From NCBI GenBank assembly GCA_003484865.1, contig DMZT01000037.1, positions 1-5,607 of the forward strand: a DNA stretch of 5,607 nucleotides, read 5' to 3'. The translations under genes and the position numbers were made by a program. Position 1 is the first letter of the stretch; each line of letters opens with the position of its first letter. The notes under the pieces were generated by a model. It did no database searches. It saw only the letters and a list, made by a program, of their open reading frames with translations, and was not told where the DNA came from. This document shows positions 1-5,607 of this stretch, one piece after another. This DNA is from Stenotrophomonas sp. (GTDB lineage: Bacteria > Pseudomonadota > Gammaproteobacteria > Xanthomonadales > Xanthomonadaceae).

Positions 1-207
1 CGCGTCCTGCGCTGGCGCGCCCGCGCCGCGATGGCGGAGCTGGACTGCACGAGCGCACCGGCGCGTGCGCGTGAGGCGCTGGGGCAGCTGCAGCAGGAGC
101 TGCAGGCACAGTGGCCGCAGGGTGGGCAGCTGCTGCAGGAGGTGAACCAGATGCGGCAGGCATGCGCACCGGCGCAGATCGCGGCCGCCCCTGAGCACGC
201 TGGCTGA
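1..207 (+). CDS. 3' end of an unidentified gene (partial)
   Basis: Frame 1 is open from the window edge to a TGA at 205-207 and gives 68 residues. Third codon positions are almost all G or C, as in the confirmed genes here, which supports real coding. The peptide is alanine-, glutamine- and arginine-rich with long runs of helix-forming residues (for example EALGQLQQELQAQ), so the C-terminus is probably helical. It has two cysteines, in LDC and QAC, about 40 residues apart. An in-frame ATG at 31 could start a 58-residue protein, but the frame is open upstream of it, so a truncated longer gene is more likely. I recognise no family. The gap to opgD is 79 bases on the same strand, so read-through into opgD is possible. 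Confidence 0.6.
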   Translation, partial: RVLRWRARAAMAELDCTSAPARAREALGQLQQELQAQWPQGGQLLQEVNQMRQACAPAQIAAAPEHAG

Positions 208-250
208 ACGCCGCCGCGCATTCACCTCGGCGAATTAACGTCTGCGTGCC

Positions 251-256
251 TATGAT
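251..256 (+). promoter_or_regulatory. Possible -10 element for opgD
   Basis: TATGAT differs from the sigma-70 -10 consensus at one base and would start a transcript about 24 bases before the opgD ATG. I see no convincing -35 hexamer at a 16-18 base spacing (TTCACC at 221-226 is too far away). The call is weak. Confidence 0.25.
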
Positions 257-286
257 GGCCGGCCCTCCCTTGCCATCGCTGCCTGC

Positions 287-1888
287 ATGCAACGACGCGA
301 CTTCCTCCGCAATGCCTCCGTGGCCCTGGCCGCCTTCGGCCTGCCTGCACTGCCGGCGTGTGCCGCGCAGGGCAACCAGGTCGGCCTGCGCCGGCTGGGC
401 GAGCCGCAGCCGTTCGATTTCGCCTCGCTGAAGGGGCAGGCCCGCGCGCTGTCCCAGGCCGCCTACCAGAGCCACAAGCGCACCCTGCCGGGTCCGGTCG
501 AAGCGCTGGACTGGGATCAGTACCAGTCGATCCAGTACCGCCAGGATCACGCGCTGTGGGCCGACCAGCCCGGTCGCTACCAGGCCAAGTTCTTCCACCT
601 CGGCCTGTACTTCCACTCGCCGGTGCGGATGTTCGACGTGACCGACGGCAAGGCGCAGGAGCTGGCCTACGACGGCGCCGCGTTCGACTACGGCAAGAGT
701 GGCCTGAAGGGCAGCCATCTGCCGGCCGACCTGGGCTTTGCCGGTTTCCGTCTCAACACCCGCAAGGACACCGACCGCGACTTCGCCGCATTCCTGGGGG
801 CCAGCTATTTCCGCGCAGTCGGCAAAGAGGGCCAGTACGGCCAGTCCGCGCGCGGTTTGGCGATCGATACCGGCACGGGCAAGCCCGAGGAGTTCCCGGA
901 TTTCATCGCCTATTACCTCGAGCAGCCGGCGGCCGACTCCAACACGCTGGTGGTGTACGCCCTGCTGGATTCGCCGAGCACCACCGGCGCCTACCGCTTT
1001 GCGATCACCAACGGCGATGTGCTGCTGATGGACATCGACTGCGCGCTGTACCCGCGCAAGGCGATCGAGCGGCTCGGCATCGCCCCGTGCACCAGCATGT
1101 ACCAGGTGGGCGAGAACGACCGCCGCATGGCCTGGGACTGGCGCCCGGAGATCCACGATACCGACGGCCTGTCGATGTGGACCGGGGCCGGTGAATGGAT
1201 CTGGCGGCCGCTGTGCAACCCGTACCACCTGCGCTTCAACATGTTCGTGGACAACAACCCGCGCGGCTTCGGCCTGCTCCAGCGCGACCGCAATTTCGAT
1301 CACTACCAGGACGACGGCGTCTTCTACGAGAAGCGCCCGTGCCTGTGGGTGGAACCGAAGGGGCAGTGGGGCAAGGGCTCGGTGCAGCTGGTCGAAATCC
1401 CGACCGTGGATGAAACCTTCGACAACATCGTGGCGTTCTGGAATCCCGAGGCCAAGCCGCAGCCGGGCCAGGAGCTGCTGCTCGGCTACCGCCTGTACTG
1501 GGGCGCCGAGCCGCCGGCGCGTACGCCGCTGGCACACTGCGTGGCCAGCCGCACCGGCCTGGGCGGGGTGATCGGCAAGCGGCGCGAGTACTTCTCCTGG
1601 CGCTTCGCGGTCGATTTCGAAGGCGGCGAACTGGCCGCGTTGATCGACAAGGGTGAGGTGGAAGCCGTGGTCCAGGTCAGCCGTGGCCGCACCGAGATCG
1701 TTTCGGCCCGCCCGCTGCGCGAGATCAAGGGCTACCGCGCCATGTTCGATCTGGTGCCGCCAGACGATTCCACCGAGCAGATCGACATCCGCCTGTACCT
1801 GCGCAGTGGCGGCAAGACGCTGACCGAAACCTGGCTGTACCAGTACAGCCCGCCGCCGAAGGGTGCGCCGGAGCGCACGTTGTACTGA
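287..1888 (+). CDS. opgD: Periplasmic glucan biosynthesis protein D (OpgD/MdoD, GH186 family)
   Basis: The 533-residue protein matches the OpgG/OpgD family along its full length (E. coli OpgD is about 550). These proteins act in the periplasm on beta-1,2-linked osmoregulated periplasmic glucans. Residues 2-8 (QRRDFLR) form a twin-arginine motif, followed by a hydrophobic stretch at 10-25 and a plausible cleavage near A26/A27, so export should be by Tat as in E. coli OpgD. The RPEIHDTDG segment has D291 and the VDETFDNIVAFW segment has D379. From memory, these correspond to the general base and general acid aspartates described for GH186. The family is known to include an endo-beta-1,2-glucanase (E. 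coli OpgD) and a glucan-cyclizing transglycosylase (Xanthomonas OpgD); relatedness favours the latter here, as inference. The start at 287 puts the Tat motif at the N-terminus; no other ATG lies in frame back to a TAA at 236-238. No Shine-Dalgarno sequence is visible. The glucosyltransferase gene opgH and its partner opgG are not adjacent. Confidence 0.95.
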   Translation: MQRRDFLRNASVALAAFGLPALPACAAQGNQVGLRRLGEPQPFDFASLKGQARALSQAAYQSHKRTLPGPVEALDWDQYQSIQYRQDHALWADQPGRYQAKFFHLGLYFHSPVRMFDVTDGKAQELAYDGAAFDYGKSGLKGSHLPADLGFAGFRLNTRKDTDRDFAAFLGASYFRAVGKEGQYGQSARGLAIDTGTGKPEEFPDFIAYYLEQPAADSNTLVVYALLDSPSTTGAYRFAITNGDVLLMDIDCALYPRKAIERLGIAPCTSMYQVGENDRRMAWDWRPEIHDTDGLSMWTGAGEWIWRPLCNPYHLRFNMFVDNNPRGFGLLQRDRNFDHYQDDGVFYEKRPCLWVEPKGQWGKGSVQLVEIPTVDETFDNIVAFWNPEAKPQPGQELLLGYRLYWGAEPPARTPLAHCVASRTGLGGVIGKRREYFSWRFAVDFEGGELAALIDKGEVEAVVQVSRGRTEIVSARPLREIKGYRAMFDLVPPDDSTEQIDIRLYLRSGGKTLTETWLYQYSPPPKGAPERTLY

Positions 1889-2509
1889 TCAAAGCGGCAG
1901 CGGGGCCTGTGCCGGGTCGATTCTTCCCTCGCCGCGCGTGATCTTCTTGAACTCCGCGCGGCTCACCGACACATAGCGCTCGTTGCCGCCGATCTCCACC
2001 TGCGGCCCGTCCTGCACCGCGTGGCCGTGCTCGTCCACGCGCACGGTCATCGTGGCCTTCTTGCCGCTGTGGCAGATCGTCTTGATCTCCTGCATCTCGT
2101 CGGCCCAGGCCAGCAGGTACTGGCTGCCTTCGAACAGCTCGCCGCGGAAATCGGTGCGCAGGCCGTAGCACAGCACCGGGATGCGCATCTGGTCGACCAC
2201 CTCGCTGAGCTGCCAGACCTGGCTGCGGGTCAGGAACTGCGCCTCATCGACGAGGACGCAGCCCAGCAGGCCGTGCGTGGCGATGTCCTCGGCGATCAGC
2301 TGCTGCAGGTCGGTGTCCTGCTGGAACGCGATCCCGTCGGCCTTCAGGCCGATCCGCGAGGCCACTACGCCGCGCCCGGCGCGATCATCCAGCCGTGGGG
2401 TCAGGATGGCCACGCGCATGCCCCGCTCGCGGTAGTTGTGCGCCGACTGCAGCAGGGTGGTGGTCTTGCCGGCGTTCATCGCCGAATAATAGAAATAGAG
2501 CTTGGCCAT
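1889..2509 (-). CDS. tdk: Thymidine kinase (type II)
   Basis: The 206-residue enzyme phosphorylates thymidine to dTMP with ATP in the cytoplasm (pyrimidine salvage). The N-terminus [17 protein letters not shown] is nearly identical to E. coli Tdk and fixes the start. The P-loop is at 9-17 (SAMNAGKTT), the Walker B and catalytic segment VDEAQF at 87-92 with E89 the expected base, and the conserved [13 protein letters not shown] at 114-126. The substrate-loop region [11 protein letters not shown] lies at 174-184. Oddly, of the four zinc-ligand positions of E. coli Tdk (CxC, then C and H), only C146 remains; S148, S183 and E186 or neighbours occupy the others. The core is otherwise complete, so the enzyme is probably active. 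The gene converges on opgD with no gap and lies 47 bases downstream of the Sel1-repeat gene on the same strand. No Shine-Dalgarno sequence is visible before the ATG. Confidence 0.95.
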   Translation of the reverse strand: MAKLYFYYSAMNAGKTTTLLQSAHNYRERGMRVAILTPRLDDRAGRGVVASRIGLKADGIAFQQDTDLQQLIAEDIATHGLLGCVLVDEAQFLTRSQVWQLSEVVDQMRIPVLCYGLRTDFRGELFEGSQYLLAWADEMQEIKTICHSGKKATMTVRVDEHGHAVQDGPQVEIGGNERYVSVSRAEFKKITRGEGRIDPAQAPLPL

Positions 2510-2515
2510 GCCGGG

Positions 2516-2521
2516 ATTTTA
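2516..2521 (-). promoter_or_regulatory. Possible -10 element just before tdk
   Basis: On the minus strand, TAAAAT (one mismatch to TATAAT) ends seven bases before the A of the tdk ATG. Used as a -10 element, it would place the transcript start at or next to the start codon. No good -35 element lies at the usual spacing, so tdk may instead be transcribed from upstream of the Sel1-repeat gene. A GC-only ten-base palindrome (2528-2537) lies just upstream. Confidence 0.25.
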
Positions 2522-2556
2522 TCCGCTCGGGCGCCCGGGCATGGTGCCGTGTTCAT

Positions 2557-3282
2557 TCAGTCCTGGGAACCGGGTACGGCGGTGGGGATGCCGACCTCGA
2601 CGCTGCCGGTGCCGATGGTACGCCCGGCGGCCTCCAGTTGCTGTGCCTGCCAGTGCCAGTACTGGTCAGGCTGCCAGTATTCGTCCCGATAGAACACGTC
2701 CGGTTCCACGTAACGCTTGCCACGATCATCGCGGACCAGCATGCGCATGCCTCCGACCCAGCCGGTGCGGCTGCCAGTGACCTCAAGCAGGCCACGACGC
2801 AGCTCACGCTCCTGTCGGGGCTGGGCGACCGTGTCTCCGAACTCCGCGTACAGGGCTTGGCCTTGCTGCACTGCGCGGGTCTGTTCGTCCGGGGTCAGCG
2901 CGGCCCAGTACCGCTCACGCAGCACCAGGAGGAATTCGGTCCCGCGCTCGGCCGCCAGGTCCATCCAGGCATAGGCCAGGGCCCGATCCTGATCGCCGCC
3001 CTGGCCGTTCCACCACATCTCGGCAAGCGCGGCCTGGGACAACTTGTCGGCATGGCGCGCGCCGAGCCGGTAAAAGCGCCGCGCCTCTTCGAGGCGGCCA
3101 CGCGCCTGCGCCTCCTTGCCGAGTTTGCGGTAGCGCAGGTCAGGATGGCTGGCCAGAAAGGTGTGGGTGTCCTGCGCATCCTGCGCGCGCAGGTCCGGCT
3201 GACTCGACTGCCCCCACGCTGGCAGCGCGGCCAGGGCGGCGATCATGGTGCATACCCGGCTTGCCTTCCTGACGATTGCCAT
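2557..3282 (-). CDS. Secreted Sel1-like repeat protein, function unknown
   Basis: The 241-residue protein begins with a Sec-type signal peptide: MAIVRK, a hydrophobic stretch to about residue 22, and an AWG site with likely cleavage after G24. Residues about 50-79 and 80-114 are two Sel1-like (TPR-related) helical units. The second (ALAEMWWNGQGGDQDRALAY onward to AAERG) fits the Sel1 consensus well; the first is shorter and degenerate. A helical segment rich in Glu and Gln follows to about 165. The C-terminal third is different, with an aromatic cluster at 197-211 (FYRDEYWQPDQYWHW). Sel1 repeats usually mediate protein contacts; no enzymatic motif is seen and the partner is unknown. The frame is open upstream for another 139 codons, but that part is antisense to rep. 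The signal peptide and the AGAGGA site eight bases before this ATG fix the start. It is divergent from rep and may share a transcript with tdk. Confidence 0.85.
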   Translation of the reverse strand: MAIVRKASRVCTMIAALAALPAWGQSSQPDLRAQDAQDTHTFLASHPDLRYRKLGKEAQARGRLEEARRFYRLGARHADKLSQAALAEMWWNGQGGDQDRALAYAWMDLAAERGTEFLLVLRERYWAALTPDEQTRAVQQGQALYAEFGDTVAQPRQERELRRGLLEVTGSRTGWVGGMRMLVRDDRGKRYVEPDVFYRDEYWQPDQYWHWQAQQLEAAGRTIGTGSVEVGIPTAVPGSQD

Positions 3283-3290
3283 GCGTCGCG

Positions 3291-3296
3291 TCCTCT
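3291..3296 (-). promoter_or_regulatory. Ribosome binding site of the Sel1-repeat gene
   Basis: AGAGGA on the minus strand lies eight bases before the ATG at 3282. It decides this start over the long upstream extension of the frame and over the internal Met13, which would cut the signal peptide short. Confidence 0.65.
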
Positions 3297-3312
3297 GCGT
3301 TGATCGGGACAA

Positions 3313-3341
3313 TGGATACCCCAGCCCCGTGAAGGCGTCAA
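3313..3341 (-). promoter_or_regulatory. Candidate promoter of the Sel1-repeat gene
   Basis: On the minus strand, TTGACG (3341-3336, five of six to the -35 consensus) is followed after exactly 17 bases by TATCCA (3318-3313, three of six to the -10 consensus). The predicted leader is about 24 bases and includes the AGAGGA site. The -35 is good and the -10 weak. Confidence 0.45.
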
Positions 3342-3382
3342 TCCGGCTGGTGGCACGTCGATGCGGGCTGACCAAGGCCCGG

Positions 3383-3388
3383 TACAAT
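3383..3388 (+). promoter_or_regulatory. Candidate -10 element of rep
   Basis: TACAAT has one mismatch to TATAAT and would start a transcript near 3395, giving a leader of about 14 bases that still contains the GGAG site. No clear -35 hexamer is present at 16-18 bases. If used, it lies downstream of the ATG at 3361 and so rules that start out. Confidence 0.45.
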
Positions 3389-3399
3389 GCCCCTCCCCT

Positions 3400-3403
3400 G
3401 GAG
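3400..3403 (+). promoter_or_regulatory. Ribosome binding site of rep
   Basis: GGAG ends five bases before the ATG at 3409. The out-of-frame ATG at 3404 touches the site and is too close to be used. This supports 3409 as the rep start rather than the in-frame ATG at 3361. Confidence 0.65.
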
Positions 3404-3408
3404 ATGGC

Positions 3409-5385
3409 ATGCACGGTCTCAATCCTCCCCAACACGCGGCAGTGATGCACTGCGAAGGTCCTCTGCTGGTGCTTGCGGGCGCGGGCAGCGGCAAGACGCG
3501 CGTGATCGTGGAGAAGATTGGCCAGCTGATCGCCAGCAAGCGCTACCCGGCGCGGCGGATCGCGGCGATCACCTTCACCAACAAATCGGCCAAGGAAATG
3601 CGCGAGCGCGTGGCCAAGCGCCTGCGCGGTGACGACGCCGATGAAGTGACGATCTGTACGTTCCACGCGCTGGGGCTGAAGTTCCTGCAGATTGAACATG
3701 CGGCCGTCGGGCTCAAGCGCGGCTTTTCGATCTTCGATGCCGACGATTCGACCGCGCAGGTCAAGGACCTGATGTACGGGGCCAAGCCGGACGACATCGA
3801 GGACGTGAAGAACCTGATCTCGCGCGCCAAGAACGCCGGCCTCTCACCCGAGCAGGCGATGGCCGCGGCGCGCAGCACGCGCGAGAAGGAAGCGGCCAGC
3901 GTCTACGAGCGCTACCAGCTGCGCCTGACTGCGTTCAACGCGGTCGATTTCGATGATCTGATCCGCCTGCCGGTGCAGGTGCTGGAAGAGAATCCGGAGA
4001 TCGCCATCGCCTGGCGCGAACGCATCGGCTACCTGCTGGTCGACGAATGCCAGGACACCAACGATGCGCAGTACCGGCTGCTCAAGCAGCTGGCCGGCAG
4101 CAAGGGCAACTTCACCTGCGTGGGCGATGACGATCAGTCGATCTACGCCTGGCGCGGTGCGAACCCGGAAAACCTGCAGCAGATGGCGCGCGATTATCCT
4201 GCGCTGGAAATCATCAAGCTGGAGCAGAACTACCGCTGCTCCAACCGCGTGCTGCGCGCGGCCAACGCGCTGATCGCCAACAACCCGCACGAACACCTCA
4301 AGAAGCTGTGGAGCGACCAGGCCGACGGCGAGCGCATCCGTGTGTGGGAGTGCCGCAACAGCGAGCACGAAGCGGAAAAGGTCGCGGCGGAAATCTCCTT
4401 CCTGGCCACCTCCAAGAAGATTCCGTGGAGCGATTTCTGCATCCTGTTCCGCGGCAATTTCCAGTCGCGGCCGCTGGAAAAAGCGCTGCAGCTGGTGCGT
4501 GCGCCGTACCACATCACCGGCGGCACCGCGTTCCTGGAACGGCAGGAGGTCAAGGACACGCTGTCCTGGCTGCGTCTGCTGGTGAACCCGGATGACGATA
4601 CGGCGTTCATGCGTGCGGTGCAGTCACCCAAGCGCGAAGTGGGTGCCGGCACGCTGGCCAAGCTGGCCGAGCTGGCCTCGGAAAAAGACCTGCCGATGGC
4701 GCATGCCGCCGAAGCGATCGGGGCGCTCTCGCAGCTGCCACCGCGCGCGGCCAACGGGCTGAGCCGCTTCACCGATATCCTGCGCGACCTGCGCGCGGAA
4801 ATGCCCAAGCTCAGCTCCGGCGATCTGGTGCGCAAGCTGGTGAAGGATTCCGGGCTGGTCTCGGACCTGCGCAGTGCGTGCAAGGAAGAGTCGGTCTACC
4901 AGCGCCGCCTCGGCAACCTGGAAGAACTGGCGCAGTGGTTCGAAGGCGGCCCGCGGGGTGCCTCCACGGCGGATCTGGCCGCGCAGCTGGCCTTGCTCTC
5001 GCGCAACGACAAGGACGACGGCGGCAACCAGGTGCGGATGATGACCATGCACGCCTCCAAGGGCCTGGAATTCCCGTACGTGTTCATCATCGGCTGCGAG
5101 GACGGCGTACTGCCACACCAGGTCAGCCTGGACGAAGGCAACCTGCAGGAAGAGCGGCGTCTGTTGTACGTGGGTATCACCCGCGCCAAGGTGCAGCTGT
5201 GGATGAGTTACAGCAAGCTCACCCGCAAGTTCGGCGAGCACGTGCGGCTCAAGCCCAGCCGTTTCTTCGATGAGATACCCGCCGAGGAAATGCAGCGCGA
5301 CGGTGCTGACCCCGTCGCCGATGCCGCGCGCAAGAAAGAGCGCGCCAGCGCGGGCCTGGCCGCGATCCAGGCCCTGTTCGACTGA
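3409..5385 (+). CDS. rep: ATP-dependent DNA helicase Rep
   Basis: The 658-residue superfamily 1A helicase is close in length to E. coli Rep (673) and resembles it throughout. Rep moves 3' to 5' on single-stranded DNA, clears bound proteins ahead of the replication fork and helps restart. Visible motifs: Q motif LNPPQ (4-8), Walker A AGAGSGKT (23-30), Ia AAITFTNKSA (52-61), Ib TFHALGL (84-90), II VDECQDTN (211-218), III GDDDQSIYAWRGA (239-251), IV LEQNYR (271-276), V within MTMHASKGLEFPYVF (545-559), VI ERRLLYVGITRA (582-593). The MHGLNPPQ start aligns with the MRLNPGQ start of E. coli Rep and has a GGAG site; the in-frame ATG at 3361 would add 16 unrelated residues. Motif II has Cys214 where E. 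coli Rep has Tyr. The C-terminal tail (about 620-658) differs from the basic E. coli tail that contacts DnaB and ends in IQALFD. Rep is favoured over UvrD by length and by the IGCEDGVLPHQ and GDDDQSIYAWRGA segments. Confidence 0.95.
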   Translation: MHGLNPPQHAAVMHCEGPLLVLAGAGSGKTRVIVEKIGQLIASKRYPARRIAAITFTNKSAKEMRERVAKRLRGDDADEVTICTFHALGLKFLQIEHAAVGLKRGFSIFDADDSTAQVKDLMYGAKPDDIEDVKNLISRAKNAGLSPEQAMAAARSTREKEAASVYERYQLRLTAFNAVDFDDLIRLPVQVLEENPEIAIAWRERIGYLLVDECQDTNDAQYRLLKQLAGSKGNFTCVGDDDQSIYAWRGANPENLQQMARDYPALEIIKLEQNYRCSNRVLRAANALIANNPHEHLKKLWSDQADGERIRVWECRNSEHEAEKVAAEISFLATSKKIPWSDFCILFRGNFQSRPLEKALQLVRAPYHITGGTAFLERQEVKDTLSWLRLLVNPDDDTAFMRAVQSPKREVGAGTLAKLAELASEKDLPMAHAAEAIGALSQLPPRAANGLSRFTDILRDLRAEMPKLSSGDLVRKLVKDSGLVSDLRSACKEESVYQRRLGNLEELAQWFEGGPRGASTADLAAQLALLSRNDKDDGGNQVRMMTMHASKGLEFPYVFIIGCEDGVLPHQVSLDEGNLQEERRLLYVGITRAKVQLWMSYSKLTRKFGEHVRLKPSRFFDEIPAEEMQRDGADPVADAARKKERASAGLAAIQALFD

Positions 5386-5396
5386 CCCGCCGCACG

Positions 5397-5484
5397 GGTA
5401 GAGCCGACCGTTGGTCGGCTGCCCAAAGCGCGTCGGCTGCCGTATCCCGGCTCGAAGAGCAGCCGACCAACGGTCGGCTCTACC
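5397..5484. repeat. Inverted pair of GTAG-headed REP (SMAG-like) elements
   Basis: Copy A (5398-5420, GTAG head on the plus strand) and copy B (5461-5483, head on the minus strand) form a perfect 26-base inverted repeat (5397-5422 with 5459-5484) around a 36-base centre. Each copy is itself a hairpin: AGCCGACC, a three-base loop, then GGTCGGCT. Copy A begins 12 bases after the rep stop, so the rep transcript could end in, or be protected by, this fold. There is no T-run, so it is not a classical intrinsic terminator. GTAG heads are the feature recognised by REP-associated tyrosine transposases, which are not encoded here. Confidence 0.85.
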
Positions 5485-5607
5485 ATGTTCCCGCAGCCGA
5501 CCAACGGTCGGCTCTACCGTGTTCCCGCAGCCGACCAACGGTCGGTTCTTCCATGTTCCCGCAGCCGACCAACGGTCGGCTCTACCGTGTTCCCGCAGCC
5601 GACCAAC
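5461..5607 (-). repeat. Tandem array of SMAG-like REP palindromes, 34-base period
   Basis: Five left-facing copies start at 5461 (B), 5495 (C), 5529 (D), 5563 (E) and 5597 (F, cut by the window edge), each exactly 34 bases apart. Each has an eight-base stem (AGCCGACC / GGTCGGCT), an AAC loop and a CTAC end (GTAG on the other strand), 23 bases in all, followed by an 11-base linker. The linkers alternate between CATGTTCCCGC and CGTGTTCCCGC. Copy D departs from the rest, with GGTCGGTT and CTTC instead of GGTCGGCT and CTAC. The GTAG head and palindrome match the SMAG family of S. maltophilia as I know it. Confidence 0.85.

Noticed and set aside
209..240. Hairpin (CGCCG / CGGCG) as a terminator after the first gene
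   Set aside because: The stem is only five pairs with a long loop and no T-run, which is expected by chance in GC-rich DNA.
2395..3303. Long plus-strand open frame (302 codons) opposite tdk and the Sel1-repeat gene
   Set aside because: The minus strand has a signal peptide, a ribosome site and Sel1 repeats; the plus frame shows no recognisable domain.
3361..3408. Rep start at the ATG at 3361
   Set aside because: It would lie upstream of the likely -10 element, add residues absent from E. coli Rep, and ignore the GGAG site before 3409.
3283..3699. N-terminal extension of the Sel1-repeat protein to 380 residues
   Set aside because: It would overlap rep in antisense and bury the signal peptide; the AGAGGA site supports the start at 3282.
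4624..5538. Long minus-strand open frame (304 codons) covering the rep 3' part and the repeats
   Set aside because: It is antisense to conserved helicase motifs, has low-complexity composition typical of GC-rich shadow frames, and starts within the repeats.
5461..5607. CRISPR array, because of the even repeat spacing
   Set aside because: The linkers are only 11 bases and nearly identical, the repeats are perfect palindromes with a GTAG head, and no cas gene is near.

Overview
The window is high-GC DNA with a strong preference for G or C at third codon positions. Three things point to a gammaproteobacterium of the Xanthomonadaceae, most likely Stenotrophomonas: gene content, close similarity of Tdk and Rep to the gammaproteobacterial forms, and a GTAG-headed palindromic repeat of the SMAG type (the abundant REP family of Stenotrophomonas maltophilia). 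This assignment is an inference from family knowledge; no search was run.

Layout: positions 1-207 hold the 3' end of an unidentified plus-strand gene. After a 79-base gap comes opgD (287-1888, +), a Tat-exported periplasmic glucan enzyme. Its stop codon abuts, with no gap, the stop codon of convergent tdk (1889-2509, -), thymidine kinase. Upstream of tdk on the same strand, 47 bases away, is a secreted Sel1-repeat protein (2557-3282, -), and the two may be co-transcribed. A 126-base divergent region (3283-3408) separates this gene from rep (3409-5385, +), a UvrD/Rep-family DNA helicase. The last 210 bases hold a palindromic repeat array: one copy facing right just after rep, then at least five copies facing left at an exact 34-base period. 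The array runs off the window.

The genes do not form one pathway. They are separate housekeeping functions: envelope glucan synthesis, nucleotide salvage, replication-fork helicase, and an envelope protein of unknown role. I see no phage, plasmid, CRISPR or defence-system hallmark, and no strong case for an undescribed system. The points most worth a second look are the two-unit periodicity of the repeat array, the loss of most zinc ligands in Tdk, the likelihood that OpgD is a cyclizing transglycosylase, and the zero-gap convergent junction between opgD and tdk.
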